Shown one piece after another: positions 9,296 through 17,493 of a stretch of 64,000 nucleotides of DNA (the stretch's first letter is position 1; each line of letters opens with the position of its first letter). The notes beneath the pieces are model-generated. The model saw only the letters and a program-made list of their open reading frames with translations. It searched no databases and was not told the DNA's origin. Both the position numbers and the translations under genes were made by a program. The DNA comes from Agriterribacter humi (GTDB lineage Bacteria; Bacteroidota; Bacteroidia; Chitinophagales; Chitinophagaceae): NCBI RefSeq assembly GCF_009192765.1, contig NZ_VOHQ01000007.1, forward strand, positions 1 to 64,000, in the 5' to 3' direction.

Positions 9296-10669
9296 ATGAA
9301 ACAATTCATATTTGTTGTTGTTCTGTTTGCAATGAGCAGTTTGGTTACGGCTCAGGTGGGGCAGTCAAAAAAAGTACTGGCCGATAAAATCATTGCTGTA
9401 ATTGGTGATAAAATCGTGCTTAAATCAGATATTACAAATACTATTGAAGATGAAAAAAGGCAGGGCCGCGAATTGCCACCCGATGCGGGTTGTGTGCTGT
9501 TGCAACAAATGATGGTAAGAAAAGCGCTGATGCTGCAGGCTCAAAAAGACTCTTTGCCGGTAAGCGATGAAGAAATTGAAGCGGAACTGGACCAGCGGAT
9601 CAGGTATTATATTAGTGCCTATGGCGGCAAAGACGCATTGGAACAAATAGCAGGAAAAAGTATTTACCAGATTAAGGAAGATAACCGCATAGCCATTAAG
9701 GAACAGAAGCTGTCGGAAGCCATGCAAAGATCCATTATTGAAAATGTAAGAATTACGCCTACGGAAGTGAGGGATTACTTTGAAAAAATTCCTACGGACA
9801 GTTTGCGATTTTATGAAACGGAACTGGAAATAAAACAGGTTGTGGCTTATGCAAAGGCCAGCCGGGAACTTGAAAAATATGCGCAGGATGAACTGGCGGA
9901 ATATAAAAGGCAGATAGAAAGCGGCACCACCTCATTTGACCGTGTGGCCAAAATGTATAGTGATGACCCGGGTACTAAAGAAGCGGGAGGTCGTTTTGAG
10001 TTTAACAGGAACGATAAAAGTGTAGATGGCACTTTCTCTTCAACTGCGTTTGCCTTAAAAGAAGGGCAAATATCAAGAGTAGTAAAATCAAAATTCGGGT
10101 ATCATATCATACAATTGGTAAGCAGAACAGGTGATGATGTGGTGGTACGACACATTCTTAAAATACCCCAGATTACCGATAAAGAAGTAAACGATGCGAT
10201 TGCAAAATTAGATACCATAAGAGCAAAGCTGGTTACCAACGCAATGTCGTTTGGTGAAGCGGTGGATAAATACAGCGAGGATGAAAACAGTAAGTTTACT
10301 GCGGGATCTATCACTAACCCCCAGGGTTCTCCTTATCTTACCATCCAGGACCTGGATAAAAGCCTTTTGCCTGTATATAATGAATTAAAAGTGGGTGAAT
10401 ACTCGAAGCCTGTTCCTTTCACTGACGAGAGAGGCAGAAAAGGCGCCCGCATTGTTTATATACAAAGCAAAACCGAGCCGCACCGCGAAAACCTCAAGGA
10501 CGATTATAACAAGATTGCCCAGCGGGTGCTGGAAGAAAAAAAGGGTGAAATACTGAACAACTGGTTTAAAACCAAAATGCCTACTTACTACATTTCTGTA
10601 GATGAAGAGTTTCGCCAGTGCAGCGAAGTAAACAAATGGCTGGCGTTATCGGCAAATAATGCTAAGTAA
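9296..10669 (+). CDS. SurA-like periplasmic peptidyl-prolyl isomerase
   Basis: A 457-residue exported parvulin-type chaperone, probably assisting outer-membrane protein folding. It starts with a signal peptide (MKQFIFVVVLFAMSS, cleavage near VTAQ); ATG 9296 was chosen over the upstream ATG 9260 because only it puts the signal peptide at the N-terminus. A SurA N-terminal domain (VIGDKIVLKSDI) is followed by two PpiC-like modules, the first with YSDDPGTKEAGGRFE and FGYHIIQLVSR, the second starting VVVRHILKIP. It follows infB by 77 bp and may be co-transcribed. Its stop is three bases from the convergent dusB stop. Confidence 0.88.
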   Translation: MKQFIFVVVLFAMSSLVTAQVGQSKKVLADKIIAVIGDKIVLKSDITNTIEDEKRQGRELPPDAGCVLLQQMMVRKALMLQAQKDSLPVSDEEIEAELDQRIRYYISAYGGKDALEQIAGKSIYQIKEDNRIAIKEQKLSEAMQRSIIENVRITPTEVRDYFEKIPTDSLRFYETELEIKQVVAYAKASRELEKYAQDELAEYKRQIESGTTSFDRVAKMYSDDPGTKEAGGRFEFNRNDKSVDGTFSSTAFALKEGQISRVVKSKFGYHIIQLVSRTGDDVVVRHILKIPQITDKEVNDAIAKLDTIRAKLVTNAMSFGEAVDKYSEDENSKFTAGSITNPQGSPYLTIQDLDKSLLPVYNELKVGEYSKPVPFTDERGRKGARIVYIQSKTEPHRENLKDDYNKIAQRVLEEKKGEILNNWFKTKMPTYYISVDEEFRQCSEVNKWLALSANNAK

Positions 10670-10672
10670 ACC

Positions 10673-11719
10673 TTATACATTTACAAGTGTTGCTTCTTCG
10701 TGCACAATTCCATTTACGGCATATTTCTCCTTTATTTCATGTAACACGCATTCTACTTCAGCCTGCGTTTTTACGGTTACCAATTGCATGCGGAAGTCTT
10801 TGATATGGGATAATCCTTTCAGATAATTTGCGTAATGCCTTCTCATTTCCAGGATACCCAAAACGGGGCCTTTCCATTCTACTGATTTGCGCAGGTGGGT
10901 GCGGCATACTGCTATTCTTTCCTCAACGGAAGGAGAGGATAATAAAGTTCCGGTTTGTATATAATGCTTTATTTCCCTGAATATCCAGGGGTATCCGATA
11001 GCAGCGCGGCCTATCATAATTCCATCTACTCCATACCTGTTCTTATATTCCACAGCTTTCGGGGGGCTGTCAATATCGCCATTGCCAAATATGGGAATAT
11101 GTATGCGTGAATTGTTTTTTACTGCTGCAATCAGGCTCCAGTCTGCGTCACCTTTATACAATTGCGAACGGGTGCGTCCGTGAATGGTAAGTGCCTGCAC
11201 ACCCACATCCTGCAGGCGTTCGGCTACTTCCTCTATATTTTTAGAACTGTCGTCCCAGCCTAAGCGTGTTTTAACGGTTACCGGTAATGATGTGGACCGT
11301 ACAACGGCTTCGGTTAGCCTCACCATCAGGTTAACATCTTTCAGCACTGCGGCCCCCGCTCCTTTGCAAACTACCTTTTTTACCGGGCAGCCAAAGTTAA
11401 TATCCACCAGGTCGGGTTGCACAGCATCAATTATTTTAGCGCTGAGCGACAAAGCTTCCTCATCACCCCCAAACATTTGTATGCCAAAGGGACGCTCAAA
11501 TTCAGAAAAATCTAATTTTTGTTTGCTTTTAATAGCATCCCTGATCAGCCCCTCGCTGCTGATAAATTCACTGTACATAAGATCGGCGCCGTTTTGTTTG
11601 CATACATAACGGAATGGTGGATCACTCACATCTTCCATGGGAGCCAGAAGAAGTGGAAATTCGGGGAGCTGTATAGAACCTATTTTTACCGCCATTGCAC
11701 GAACTGTCTTATCTTGCAT
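10673..11719 (-). CDS. dusB: tRNA-dihydrouridine synthase (DusB-type)
   Basis: A 348-residue FMN-dependent enzyme reducing uridines in tRNA D-loops. Signatures are LLLAPMEDVSDPPFR near the N-terminus, INFGCPVKKVVCKGAGAA with the catalytic Cys in the VCKGAG segment, TVKTRLGWD, IHGRTRSQLYKG, and the FMN phosphate-binding IFGNGDIDS and DGIMIGRAAIG. The first ATG (11719) gives MQDKTVRAMAVKIG; ATG 11695 (MAVKIG) fits the family start equally well. It converges with the SurA-like gene with almost no gap, so any terminator would lie inside the opposite coding sequence. Confidence 0.92.
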   Translation of the reverse strand: MQDKTVRAMAVKIGSIQLPEFPLLLAPMEDVSDPPFRYVCKQNGADLMYSEFISSEGLIRDAIKSKQKLDFSEFERPFGIQMFGGDEEALSLSAKIIDAVQPDLVDINFGCPVKKVVCKGAGAAVLKDVNLMVRLTEAVVRSTSLPVTVKTRLGWDDSSKNIEEVAERLQDVGVQALTIHGRTRSQLYKGDADWSLIAAVKNNSRIHIPIFGNGDIDSPPKAVEYKNRYGVDGIMIGRAAIGYPWIFREIKHYIQTGTLLSSPSVEERIAVCRTHLRKSVEWKGPVLGILEMRRHYANYLKGLSHIKDFRMQLVTVKTQAEVECVLHEIKEKYAVNGIVHEEATLVNV

Positions 11720-11854
11720 TTGTGGAACGGAACCAGTGCAGGTTTACCATATTTTGCAATACATTGCAAAAACTCAAAGAGTTGATATTCAATACCTGTA
11801 TGCCTTGTTTCATTCCAATACAAGCCGCAAATGTACACACTAATTTTATAAATT

Positions 11855-12802
11855 ATGTACGACGCAGATTCCAAAGGGGTTTCTTATGCCAATGCTTTTT
11901 TAATTCTGATAGGGCTATGGATAGCAGGTTTTATTGCCGGCGGAGTATTGAGCATTCCCGTATGGGTAGCGATGACAGGCAAAGGAGTAATGAGCATGCC
12001 TGCAGAATTACTTAAGCCGGAAAATATTAATGCCGTTCGGGTTATCCAGGTAGTGTCTACAGCGGTAACCTTTTTTTTGCCTGCTTTTTTTACTGCGTTG
12101 ATTATTAACCGCCGTCCTGTTAAATTATTAGGATTTACCACACAATTTAATTACAGGCAACTGCTTTTGGCGCTGGGTATCATGTTTGGAGCAGCTATTA
12201 CAGCGGCATCTCTCGCAGAGCTTAATGAACTGATTCCTATTCCCAAAAATGCGGCGGATTATTTTAGAAAATTAGAAGACAACTATAGCGCCCAGGTAGA
12301 AGCCATGACCAATATCAGAACATTTGGCGACTATATCATTTCTATCATTATGATCGCTTTGTTGCCGGCCGTGTTTGAAGAAACCTTTTTCCGTGGCGGG
12401 ATGCAAAACCTGCTTACCCGGTTTTCAAAAAAGCCCTGGCTGGCAATTCTGATAACCAGTCTTATATTCAGTGTTATTCACCTTTCCTACTATGGTTTCC
12501 TGGCCCGTGTATGCCTGGGGGTAGTATTGGGCTTGATCTTTTATTATTCACGCAGCCTTTGGCTGAGTATTGCGGCGCACTTTTTCAACAATGCCATAGC
12601 CGTTACTCAAATGTATGTGCTGATAAAGCAGGGCAAACCGGTAAAGGAAGCCATGAATGAAACCTACCCCATGTGGTGGGGGATCATTGGCGTTATTCTT
12701 TTGTATGTGTTGTTTATCGTTTTCAAAAGAATTTCGGCAAAAGCCATACAAAAATATACAACCCCGGAAGACAGGGCTCTGGAAGAAAAATGGATTGCTT
12801 GA
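11855..12802 (+). CDS. CPBP family intramembrane metalloprotease
   Basis: A 315-residue polytopic membrane protein of the CAAX-protease/bacteriocin-processing (ABI) family. About eight hydrophobic segments are visible. The catalytic motifs are intact: EETFFRGGMQ (EExxxR), FSVIHLSYYG (FxxxH) and AAHFFNNAIAV (HxxxN). The C-terminal tail is cytosolic and charged. It is divergent from dusB. Substrates of such proteins in Bacteroidota are mostly unknown, and nothing nearby suggests one. Confidence 0.88.
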   Translation: MYDADSKGVSYANAFLILIGLWIAGFIAGGVLSIPVWVAMTGKGVMSMPAELLKPENINAVRVIQVVSTAVTFFLPAFFTALIINRRPVKLLGFTTQFNYRQLLLALGIMFGAAITAASLAELNELIPIPKNAADYFRKLEDNYSAQVEAMTNIRTFGDYIISIIMIALLPAVFEETFFRGGMQNLLTRFSKKPWLAILITSLIFSVIHLSYYGFLARVCLGVVLGLIFYYSRSLWLSIAAHFFNNAIAVTQMYVLIKQGKPVKEAMNETYPMWWGIIGVILLYVLFIVFKRISAKAIQKYTTPEDRALEEKWIA

Positions 12803-12977
12803 ACGGATTTGAAATTTGAAATTTAAGACCAGCCTACCGTTTGAGATTATTTGTCTTCGGGTTGTACTCTTTCTTCGGGATTCGGATTTATTTGTTATTT
12901 GTCTTTTGGTTCTTGGTTTTTATTGTTTTTGAATTCTTCTCCGGGGGGTTCGGATTTTTAGCTTTAAACTAATAGCA
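12803..12977. repeat. Degenerate TTTGAAATT / TCTTCGGGTT repeats
   Basis: The 175-bp spacer before cdsA holds short AT-rich units (GATTTGAAATTTGAAATTT near 12805, then TTTGAGATT) and several TCTTCGGG-like units. They are of the same kind as after prfA (near 2600-2640). Confidence 0.4.
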
Positions 12978-13856
12978 ATGGCAATGAACTGGCAGGTATT
13001 TAAAACCAGGGCGCTTACAGCACTGGTGTTTGTGGCAGTAATGCTGGCCGGCCTGTTTTGGAATGAATGGAGCTTTTTTATTTTATTTTCGGTTATACAT
13101 TGGGGTTGTTGGATCGAATACCAGAAACTGGTTAAAAGAATTGACCCTTCTTATGCAAATATATCTTCCTTTCATGAGTATGGCGTAATGCTGGCAGGAT
13201 GGTCGCTGATGTTGTATTGTGCCGGTGATGGTTACCGGGTGGGAAACATTAGCCTGCATGCCATAGGGCTTATTGCGGGATTGGTTTTTGCTTTTGCGCT
13301 GCCCATCATTGAAATTCTTTTTTCGAAGCAGTTCAATCTTAAGCACATCGGCTACTCTGCTATGGGGTTATTGTATATTTCCTTAAGCTGGGCACTTATG
13401 ATCAGCATAAGATCTATGGATGGACTATGGATTTCGGGGAAAGGCAGTCATTTTGAAACGGGCCGGATAGTGCCGCTTGTTATCATTTTTTCAATCTGGA
13501 TCAATGATACGATGGCTTATATTACCGGGTCTTTCATAGGACGAACGCCGTTTTCAAAAGTATCACCCAAAAAAACAATAGAAGGCACAATTGGCGGAGC
13601 TGTATTGTGTGTTGCGGTAATGGGTATGCTGGTATATTATATGCGGTTGCCTGTTGCGCATGTATGTATTATTGCGGGCATAGCAGCTATTTTGGGTACT
13701 GCAGGCGATTTGCTGGAGAGTAAGCTGAAACGTATGGCTAATGTAAAAGACAGCGGTCGCATTATGCCGGGGCATGGCGGTTTTTTAGACAGGTTTGATT
13801 CATTGTTACTGGCTACACCGGTGGTATGGTTGTATGTGATGACCATCATGAAATGA
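12978..13856 (+). CDS. cdsA: Phosphatidate cytidylyltransferase
   Basis: A 292-residue integral membrane enzyme converting phosphatidate plus CTP to CDP-diacylglycerol, the branch point of phospholipid synthesis. Several transmembrane segments precede the conserved C-terminal region: SIWINDTMAYITGSFIGRTPFS, SPKKTIEGTIGG, and the family signature (KRMANVKDSGRIMPGHGG followed by FLDRFDS). The metal-binding Asp pair lies in this last block. ATG 12984 is an alternative start. Followed 62 bp later by psd, another phospholipid gene, although psd has its own promoter. Confidence 0.94.
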   Translation: MAMNWQVFKTRALTALVFVAVMLAGLFWNEWSFFILFSVIHWGCWIEYQKLVKRIDPSYANISSFHEYGVMLAGWSLMLYCAGDGYRVGNISLHAIGLIAGLVFAFALPIIEILFSKQFNLKHIGYSAMGLLYISLSWALMISIRSMDGLWISGKGSHFETGRIVPLVIIFSIWINDTMAYITGSFIGRTPFSKVSPKKTIEGTIGGAVLCVAVMGMLVYYMRLPVAHVCIIAGIAAILGTAGDLLESKLKRMANVKDSGRIMPGHGGFLDRFDSLLLATPVVWLYVMTIMK

Positions 13857-13869
13857 ATAGCCGCAAAAT

Positions 13870-13900
13870 TTTGATGCTCTTTCGTCATTGCCTACTTTTG
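13870..13900 (+). promoter_or_regulatory. Promoter for psd
   Basis: TTTG (13870-13873), exactly 19 nt, TACTTTTG (13893-13900) fits the Bacteroidota consensus. The predicted start is about 10 nt before the psd ATG, so the leader would be very short. It lies just after the cdsA stop. Confidence 0.65.
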
Positions 13901-13918
13901 CTCCTTCAACCTGTATAA

Positions 13919-14581
13919 ATGACAGTACATAAAGAGGGATATCAAACCATTGCACTTTGCGGATTGTTTTTTGTGATCATCAACCTTGTGCTGTTTTATT
14001 TTTTGCCTTATAGTGTAAGCTGGCTGGCCTGGATTATTTTTATTCTTTCTTTTTTGTTTTTCCTTTTTATCATTTCTTTTTTTAGGGTACCCAAACGTAC
14101 ACTCACCCTTGATGATACTAAAATTGTTGCACCGGCCGATGGTAAAGTGGTAGTGATTGAAGAGACCATTGATGAAGAATATTTTAAAGAGAAGCGTTTG
14201 CAGATATCCATTTTTATGAGTCCCGCCAATGTGCACCAGAACCTTAATCCCGTAAGTGGCGAAGTGGTGTACAGCCGTTATCACAAGGGAAAATACCTGG
14301 TGGCATGGGATCCTAAATCATCTACAGATAATGAACGGCATACGGTTGTAATACGAAACGGAAATGCAGAAGTGCTGGTTAAGCAAATTGCCGGTGCGGT
14401 AGCCCGTCGTATTATAAACTATCTTAAACCCGGGCAAAAAGTACAGCAGGGCGCTGAATTAGGGTTTATAAAATTTGGCAGCCGGGTTGATGTGCTTTTG
14501 CCACCCGGTACAAAAATTCATGTTCAGTTGAACCAGGCTGTAGAAGGCGGAATAACTGTACTCGCAAGCTGGGGTGGGTGA
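13919..14581 (+). CDS. psd: Phosphatidylserine decarboxylase (short, PSD-B/asd-like)
   Basis: A 220-residue membrane-associated decarboxylase making phosphatidylethanolamine. Two hydrophobic segments near the N-terminus (about residues 10-55) are followed by the catalytic domain with VVAPADGKVV and SPANVHQNLNPVSGEV. The self-cleavage site that creates the pyruvoyl group is the GS pair in GFIKFGSRVDVLLP. The short length and the FGS (rather than LGST) site match the archaetidylserine-decarboxylase-like form common in Bacteroidota. The neighbouring cdsA supplies CDP-diacylglycerol; a phosphatidylserine synthase is not in the window. Confidence 0.92.
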   Translation: MTVHKEGYQTIALCGLFFVIINLVLFYFLPYSVSWLAWIIFILSFLFFLFIISFFRVPKRTLTLDDTKIVAPADGKVVVIEETIDEEYFKEKRLQISIFMSPANVHQNLNPVSGEVVYSRYHKGKYLVAWDPKSSTDNERHTVVIRNGNAEVLVKQIAGAVARRIINYLKPGQKVQQGAELGFIKFGSRVDVLLPPGTKIHVQLNQAVEGGITVLASWGG

Positions 14582-14726
14582 ATGTGAAAATGTGGCAAAT
14601 GTGGCAAAATCCATAAGGTTTGCAGGACGGGAATTGCAGGGTGAGAAAACCTCATAGATTAATATGGCGGTCGGTACGCGATGAAGGAGCGTCAGACCGC
14701 GTAGAAATTTAAGAATAGCATTATCC

Positions 14727-15422
14727 CTAAAAGATATTTTCAAGCTCTTTCAACGCATATACAGTGTAGGTTGGTTGTAAAGGCGGCGGAATATTCTTAT
14801 GGTTAATATATACCTGGTCAATGCCGGCGTTTTTTGCACCCACTATGTCTGCCTCAATGTCGTCGCCCAGCATAATGCTCTCACTTTCTGTTGCCCCGGT
14901 TTTGTGCAGTGCATACTCAAAAATTTGTTTGTGCGGTTTGAGGCTGTTGCTTCCTTCAGAGGTAATTACTTTTTCAAAAAAACCGGTAAGACCGGAATGT
15001 TTAAGTTTGCTGTGTTGTACCGTTTCAAACCCATTTGTTATAAGGTGTAATGCATAACCCTTGCCGCGCAGGTATTCCAGTATTTCTATCGCATAAGGAA
15101 ATAGTAAAGTTCGTGTAGGCAGCTTGTCTAAAAAAAAGGCATCCATGCTTCGCGCCAGTTTTTCATTGCCTGTTTTAAAATCCAGCAAAGTATGCCACAT
15201 CCGTTTCCATCGCAGGTCATCTCTTTTAATAAAACCTTTGCGGTAGCGTTCCCATAACCTGGTGTTATGATAAATATATCTTTCGTAAAACGCATCAAAA
15301 CTATCTACGCCATGGGTAGTTAGTTCCAGCGCAACATGCAGTTCCTGCAGCGTTCGTTTTGCATTGGATTCGAAATCCCATAAGGTATGGTCCAGGTCAA
15401 AAAAAAGATGTTTGTAGGCCAT
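14727..15422 (-). CDS. YjjG-family noncanonical pyrimidine nucleotidase (HAD)
   Basis: A 231-residue HAD-superfamily phosphatase. Motif I is FFDLDHTLWDFE (catalytic Asp pair DxD), motif II is LITNGF, motif III the Lys in SNSLKPHKQIF, and motif IV MLGDDIEADIVGAKNAG. A helical cap lies between motifs I and II. The match of motif spacing is best to YjjG, which dephosphorylates noncanonical pyrimidine nucleotides. It is an isolated minus-strand gene. Confidence 0.87.
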   Translation of the reverse strand: MAYKHLFFDLDHTLWDFESNAKRTLQELHVALELTTHGVDSFDAFYERYIYHNTRLWERYRKGFIKRDDLRWKRMWHTLLDFKTGNEKLARSMDAFFLDKLPTRTLLFPYAIEILEYLRGKGYALHLITNGFETVQHSKLKHSGLTGFFEKVITSEGSNSLKPHKQIFEYALHKTGATESESIMLGDDIEADIVGAKNAGIDQVYINHKNIPPPLQPTYTVYALKELENIF

Positions 15423-15586
15423 GATATAAACAATGATGCAAAAGTACGGTGTTTGCCAGAAGTATGTAGATTTGGTGATTGCCGGGCATCGGAATCCGGA
15501 TTGTATACATTGAACAGGGGAGTTTTTTTAAAAATTGTAATATCGGATACTTTTCATAGCATCCCTGTTTCACAATAATATGATTT

Positions 15587-16288
15587 ATGAATATCATTAT
15601 CACCGGCGCATCCAGGGGATTTGGAAAATCAATAGCTGAAATATTTGCCGCAAATGGACATAACCTGTATATCAGTTCGCGCAATGAAGTGAGCTTGTAT
15701 AAAGCAATGGAAGAACTTACCACCCGTTTTCCGGAGGTTAGCATTAAAGCCAGACCATTTGATTTAAGCCGTAAGGAGCAGGTAAAAGATTTTGGTCACT
15801 GGCTTTTGGAATCTAATATTTCAATAGACATATTGATCAATAATGCAGGTTCATTTGAACCCGGAAGTGTATATAACGAGCCCGAGGGCACAATGGAAAA
15901 TATGATGACGGTTAATTTTTACAGCGCGTACCATCTTACCCGGTTGCTGATCCATAAAATGATAGCGCAGCAAAACGGCCATATTTTTAATATGTGCTCC
16001 ATCGCATCATTCCAGGCCTATAAAAATGGCGGTGCATACAGCATCAGCAAATTTGCTTTAGCAGGATTTTCAAAAAACCTGAGAGAAGAAATGAAACCAC
16101 ATGGAATTAAGGTTACAGCCGTATATCCTGGTGCAGCATATACCGATTCGTGGGCTGGTAGTGGTATTGATCCCAAACGAATAATGGTAGCAGATGATGT
16201 TGCAAAAATGATTTATGCAGCCTCGCAGCTTTCAGTACAGGCCTGCGTGGAAGATATTATATTGCGCCCCCTGTTGGGAGATTTGTGA
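15587..16288 (+). CDS. SDR family oxidoreductase
   Basis: A 233-residue classical short-chain dehydrogenase/reductase. The cofactor motif is TGASRGFGKSIAE (residues 5-17), NNAG is at about 85-88, the catalytic Ser lies in NMCSIAS and the Tyr/Lys pair in YSISKFA. The Arg/Lys-containing N-terminus is compatible with NADPH. The substrate is unknown and the gene is monocistronic by position. Confidence 0.88.
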   Translation: MNIIITGASRGFGKSIAEIFAANGHNLYISSRNEVSLYKAMEELTTRFPEVSIKARPFDLSRKEQVKDFGHWLLESNISIDILINNAGSFEPGSVYNEPEGTMENMMTVNFYSAYHLTRLLIHKMIAQQNGHIFNMCSIASFQAYKNGGAYSISKFALAGFSKNLREEMKPHGIKVTAVYPGAAYTDSWAGSGIDPKRIMVADDVAKMIYAASQLSVQACVEDIILRPLLGDL

Positions 16289-16296
16289 GGGGAGCG

Positions 16297-16335
16297 AATA
16301 GTGAGTGGTCAGTGGTCAGAGGTGAGTGGCAGGTA
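16297..16335. repeat. Short GTGAGTGGTCAGTGGTC repeat
   Basis: Several degenerate 7-bp units (GTGAGTG, GTCAGTG, GTCAGAG, GTGAGTG) follow the SDR gene. They belong to the same class as at 4161 and 50143. Confidence 0.4.
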
Positions 16336-16388
16336 AGCAAACTGATATTTCTATCGTTTTCTATTGTGCCTATGTGTTAATTGTTTTA

Positions 16389-17423
16389 TTAAAATTGAAA
16401 AGAACGGTTTTCTTTTGCGGATGTATACATAGCCAGTACAATTTCCACTGCTTTGCGGGCCTCATTTCCATCAATTTCAAAAGCTTCCCCTGTTTCAACA
16501 GATGATATAAATGCAGCAATATTTTTTGCATGCAATTCAAACGGGATGGCCGAAGGATCTGCTGCGCCTCCGCCACTTTCATTTGTTGCGTATTGAGCGC
16601 GGATCCTTTCATCGTCTTTTGTTTCAGCAGCAAATTGCCAAACTTTAATGTTATTGTCTTCCAGTATAGCCGTTCCTTTGGTTCCTGTAATTTCTATACG
16701 GCGGGGCTGACCCGGAAAAGAAGCTGTAGAGCCATAAATAGAACCCAGGGCTTTATTTTTGAAGCGCAGAATAGCTGTTGCTGTATCCTCAGCTTCTATA
16801 TTGTGACCAAGTGTAGCAATATAAGCGTGTAATGAATCAATGGGTCCCATAACGTATTGCAACATATCTACCATGTGAATGGATTGATTCATCATGGCTC
16901 CTCCTCCATCTAATTGCAGGGTGCCGCGCCACTTATGCTGGTAATATACATCGCTTCTCCACCAGGGTACATGCACTGAAGCATATGTAATTGTTCCAAA
17001 CCGGCCTTCATCAACAGCGGTTTTCAGCAAATGAACCGTATCGGTAAACCGGTAATTAAAAATTCCGCCGAGCCGGGTTCCTGCTTTGCTATGCGCTTTA
17101 ATCATTGCATCAATCCTTTCCGGAGAAATATCAATAGGTTTTTCACACAACACATGTTTACCCTGCAGAGCAGCTTCCACAGTGGGTTCCATATGCATGC
17201 CGCTGGGTGTGGCTATAGTAATGATGTCTATCTCCGGGTTGCGCAGCAAGGCATGATAGTCGGGAAACTCCCGGCAATTGTATTGCTTTGCCAGTATAGC
17301 TGCCCTGCCGGATCCTGCGCCACAGATCCCCATTAGCCGCGCATTACTAAGGTGCTGAATGGATTTGGCATGAAAATCGGCAACCATGCCGGCTCCTATA
17401 ATTCCGAACTTCCAGGTTTTCAT
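16389..17423 (-). CDS. Gfo/Idh/MocA family oxidoreductase
   Basis: A 344-residue NAD(P)-dependent sugar or inositol dehydrogenase-like protein. The N-terminal Rossmann motif is GIIGAGMVADFHA (residues 7-19). The conserved EKP motif (LCEKPIDI) places the catalytic Lys region, and the C-terminal alpha/beta domain carries HMVDMLQYVMGPI. There is no signal peptide, so it acts in the cytosol. It lies just downstream of the CHAT gene on the same strand, about 70 bp away, but a functional link is not evident. Confidence 0.88.
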   Translation of the reverse strand: MKTWKFGIIGAGMVADFHAKSIQHLSNARLMGICGAGSGRAAILAKQYNCREFPDYHALLRNPEIDIITIATPSGMHMEPTVEAALQGKHVLCEKPIDISPERIDAMIKAHSKAGTRLGGIFNYRFTDTVHLLKTAVDEGRFGTITYASVHVPWWRSDVYYQHKWRGTLQLDGGGAMMNQSIHMVDMLQYVMGPIDSLHAYIATLGHNIEAEDTATAILRFKNKALGSIYGSTASFPGQPRRIEITGTKGTAILEDNNIKVWQFAAETKDDERIRAQYATNESGGGAADPSAIPFELHAKNIAAFISSVETGEAFEIDGNEARKAVEIVLAMYTSAKENRSFQF

Positions 17424-17493
17424 TCTTTTATGAGTTGCTTAAATATACTCAAATTTATCAGTGTAAAATGATACGGCAGCCTTCAATTTAAAC

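Noticed and set aside
14582-14726. GCGGTC/GACCGC inverted pair near 14670-14700 as a terminator
   Set aside because: Arms are short, the loop is long and no T tract follows on either strand.
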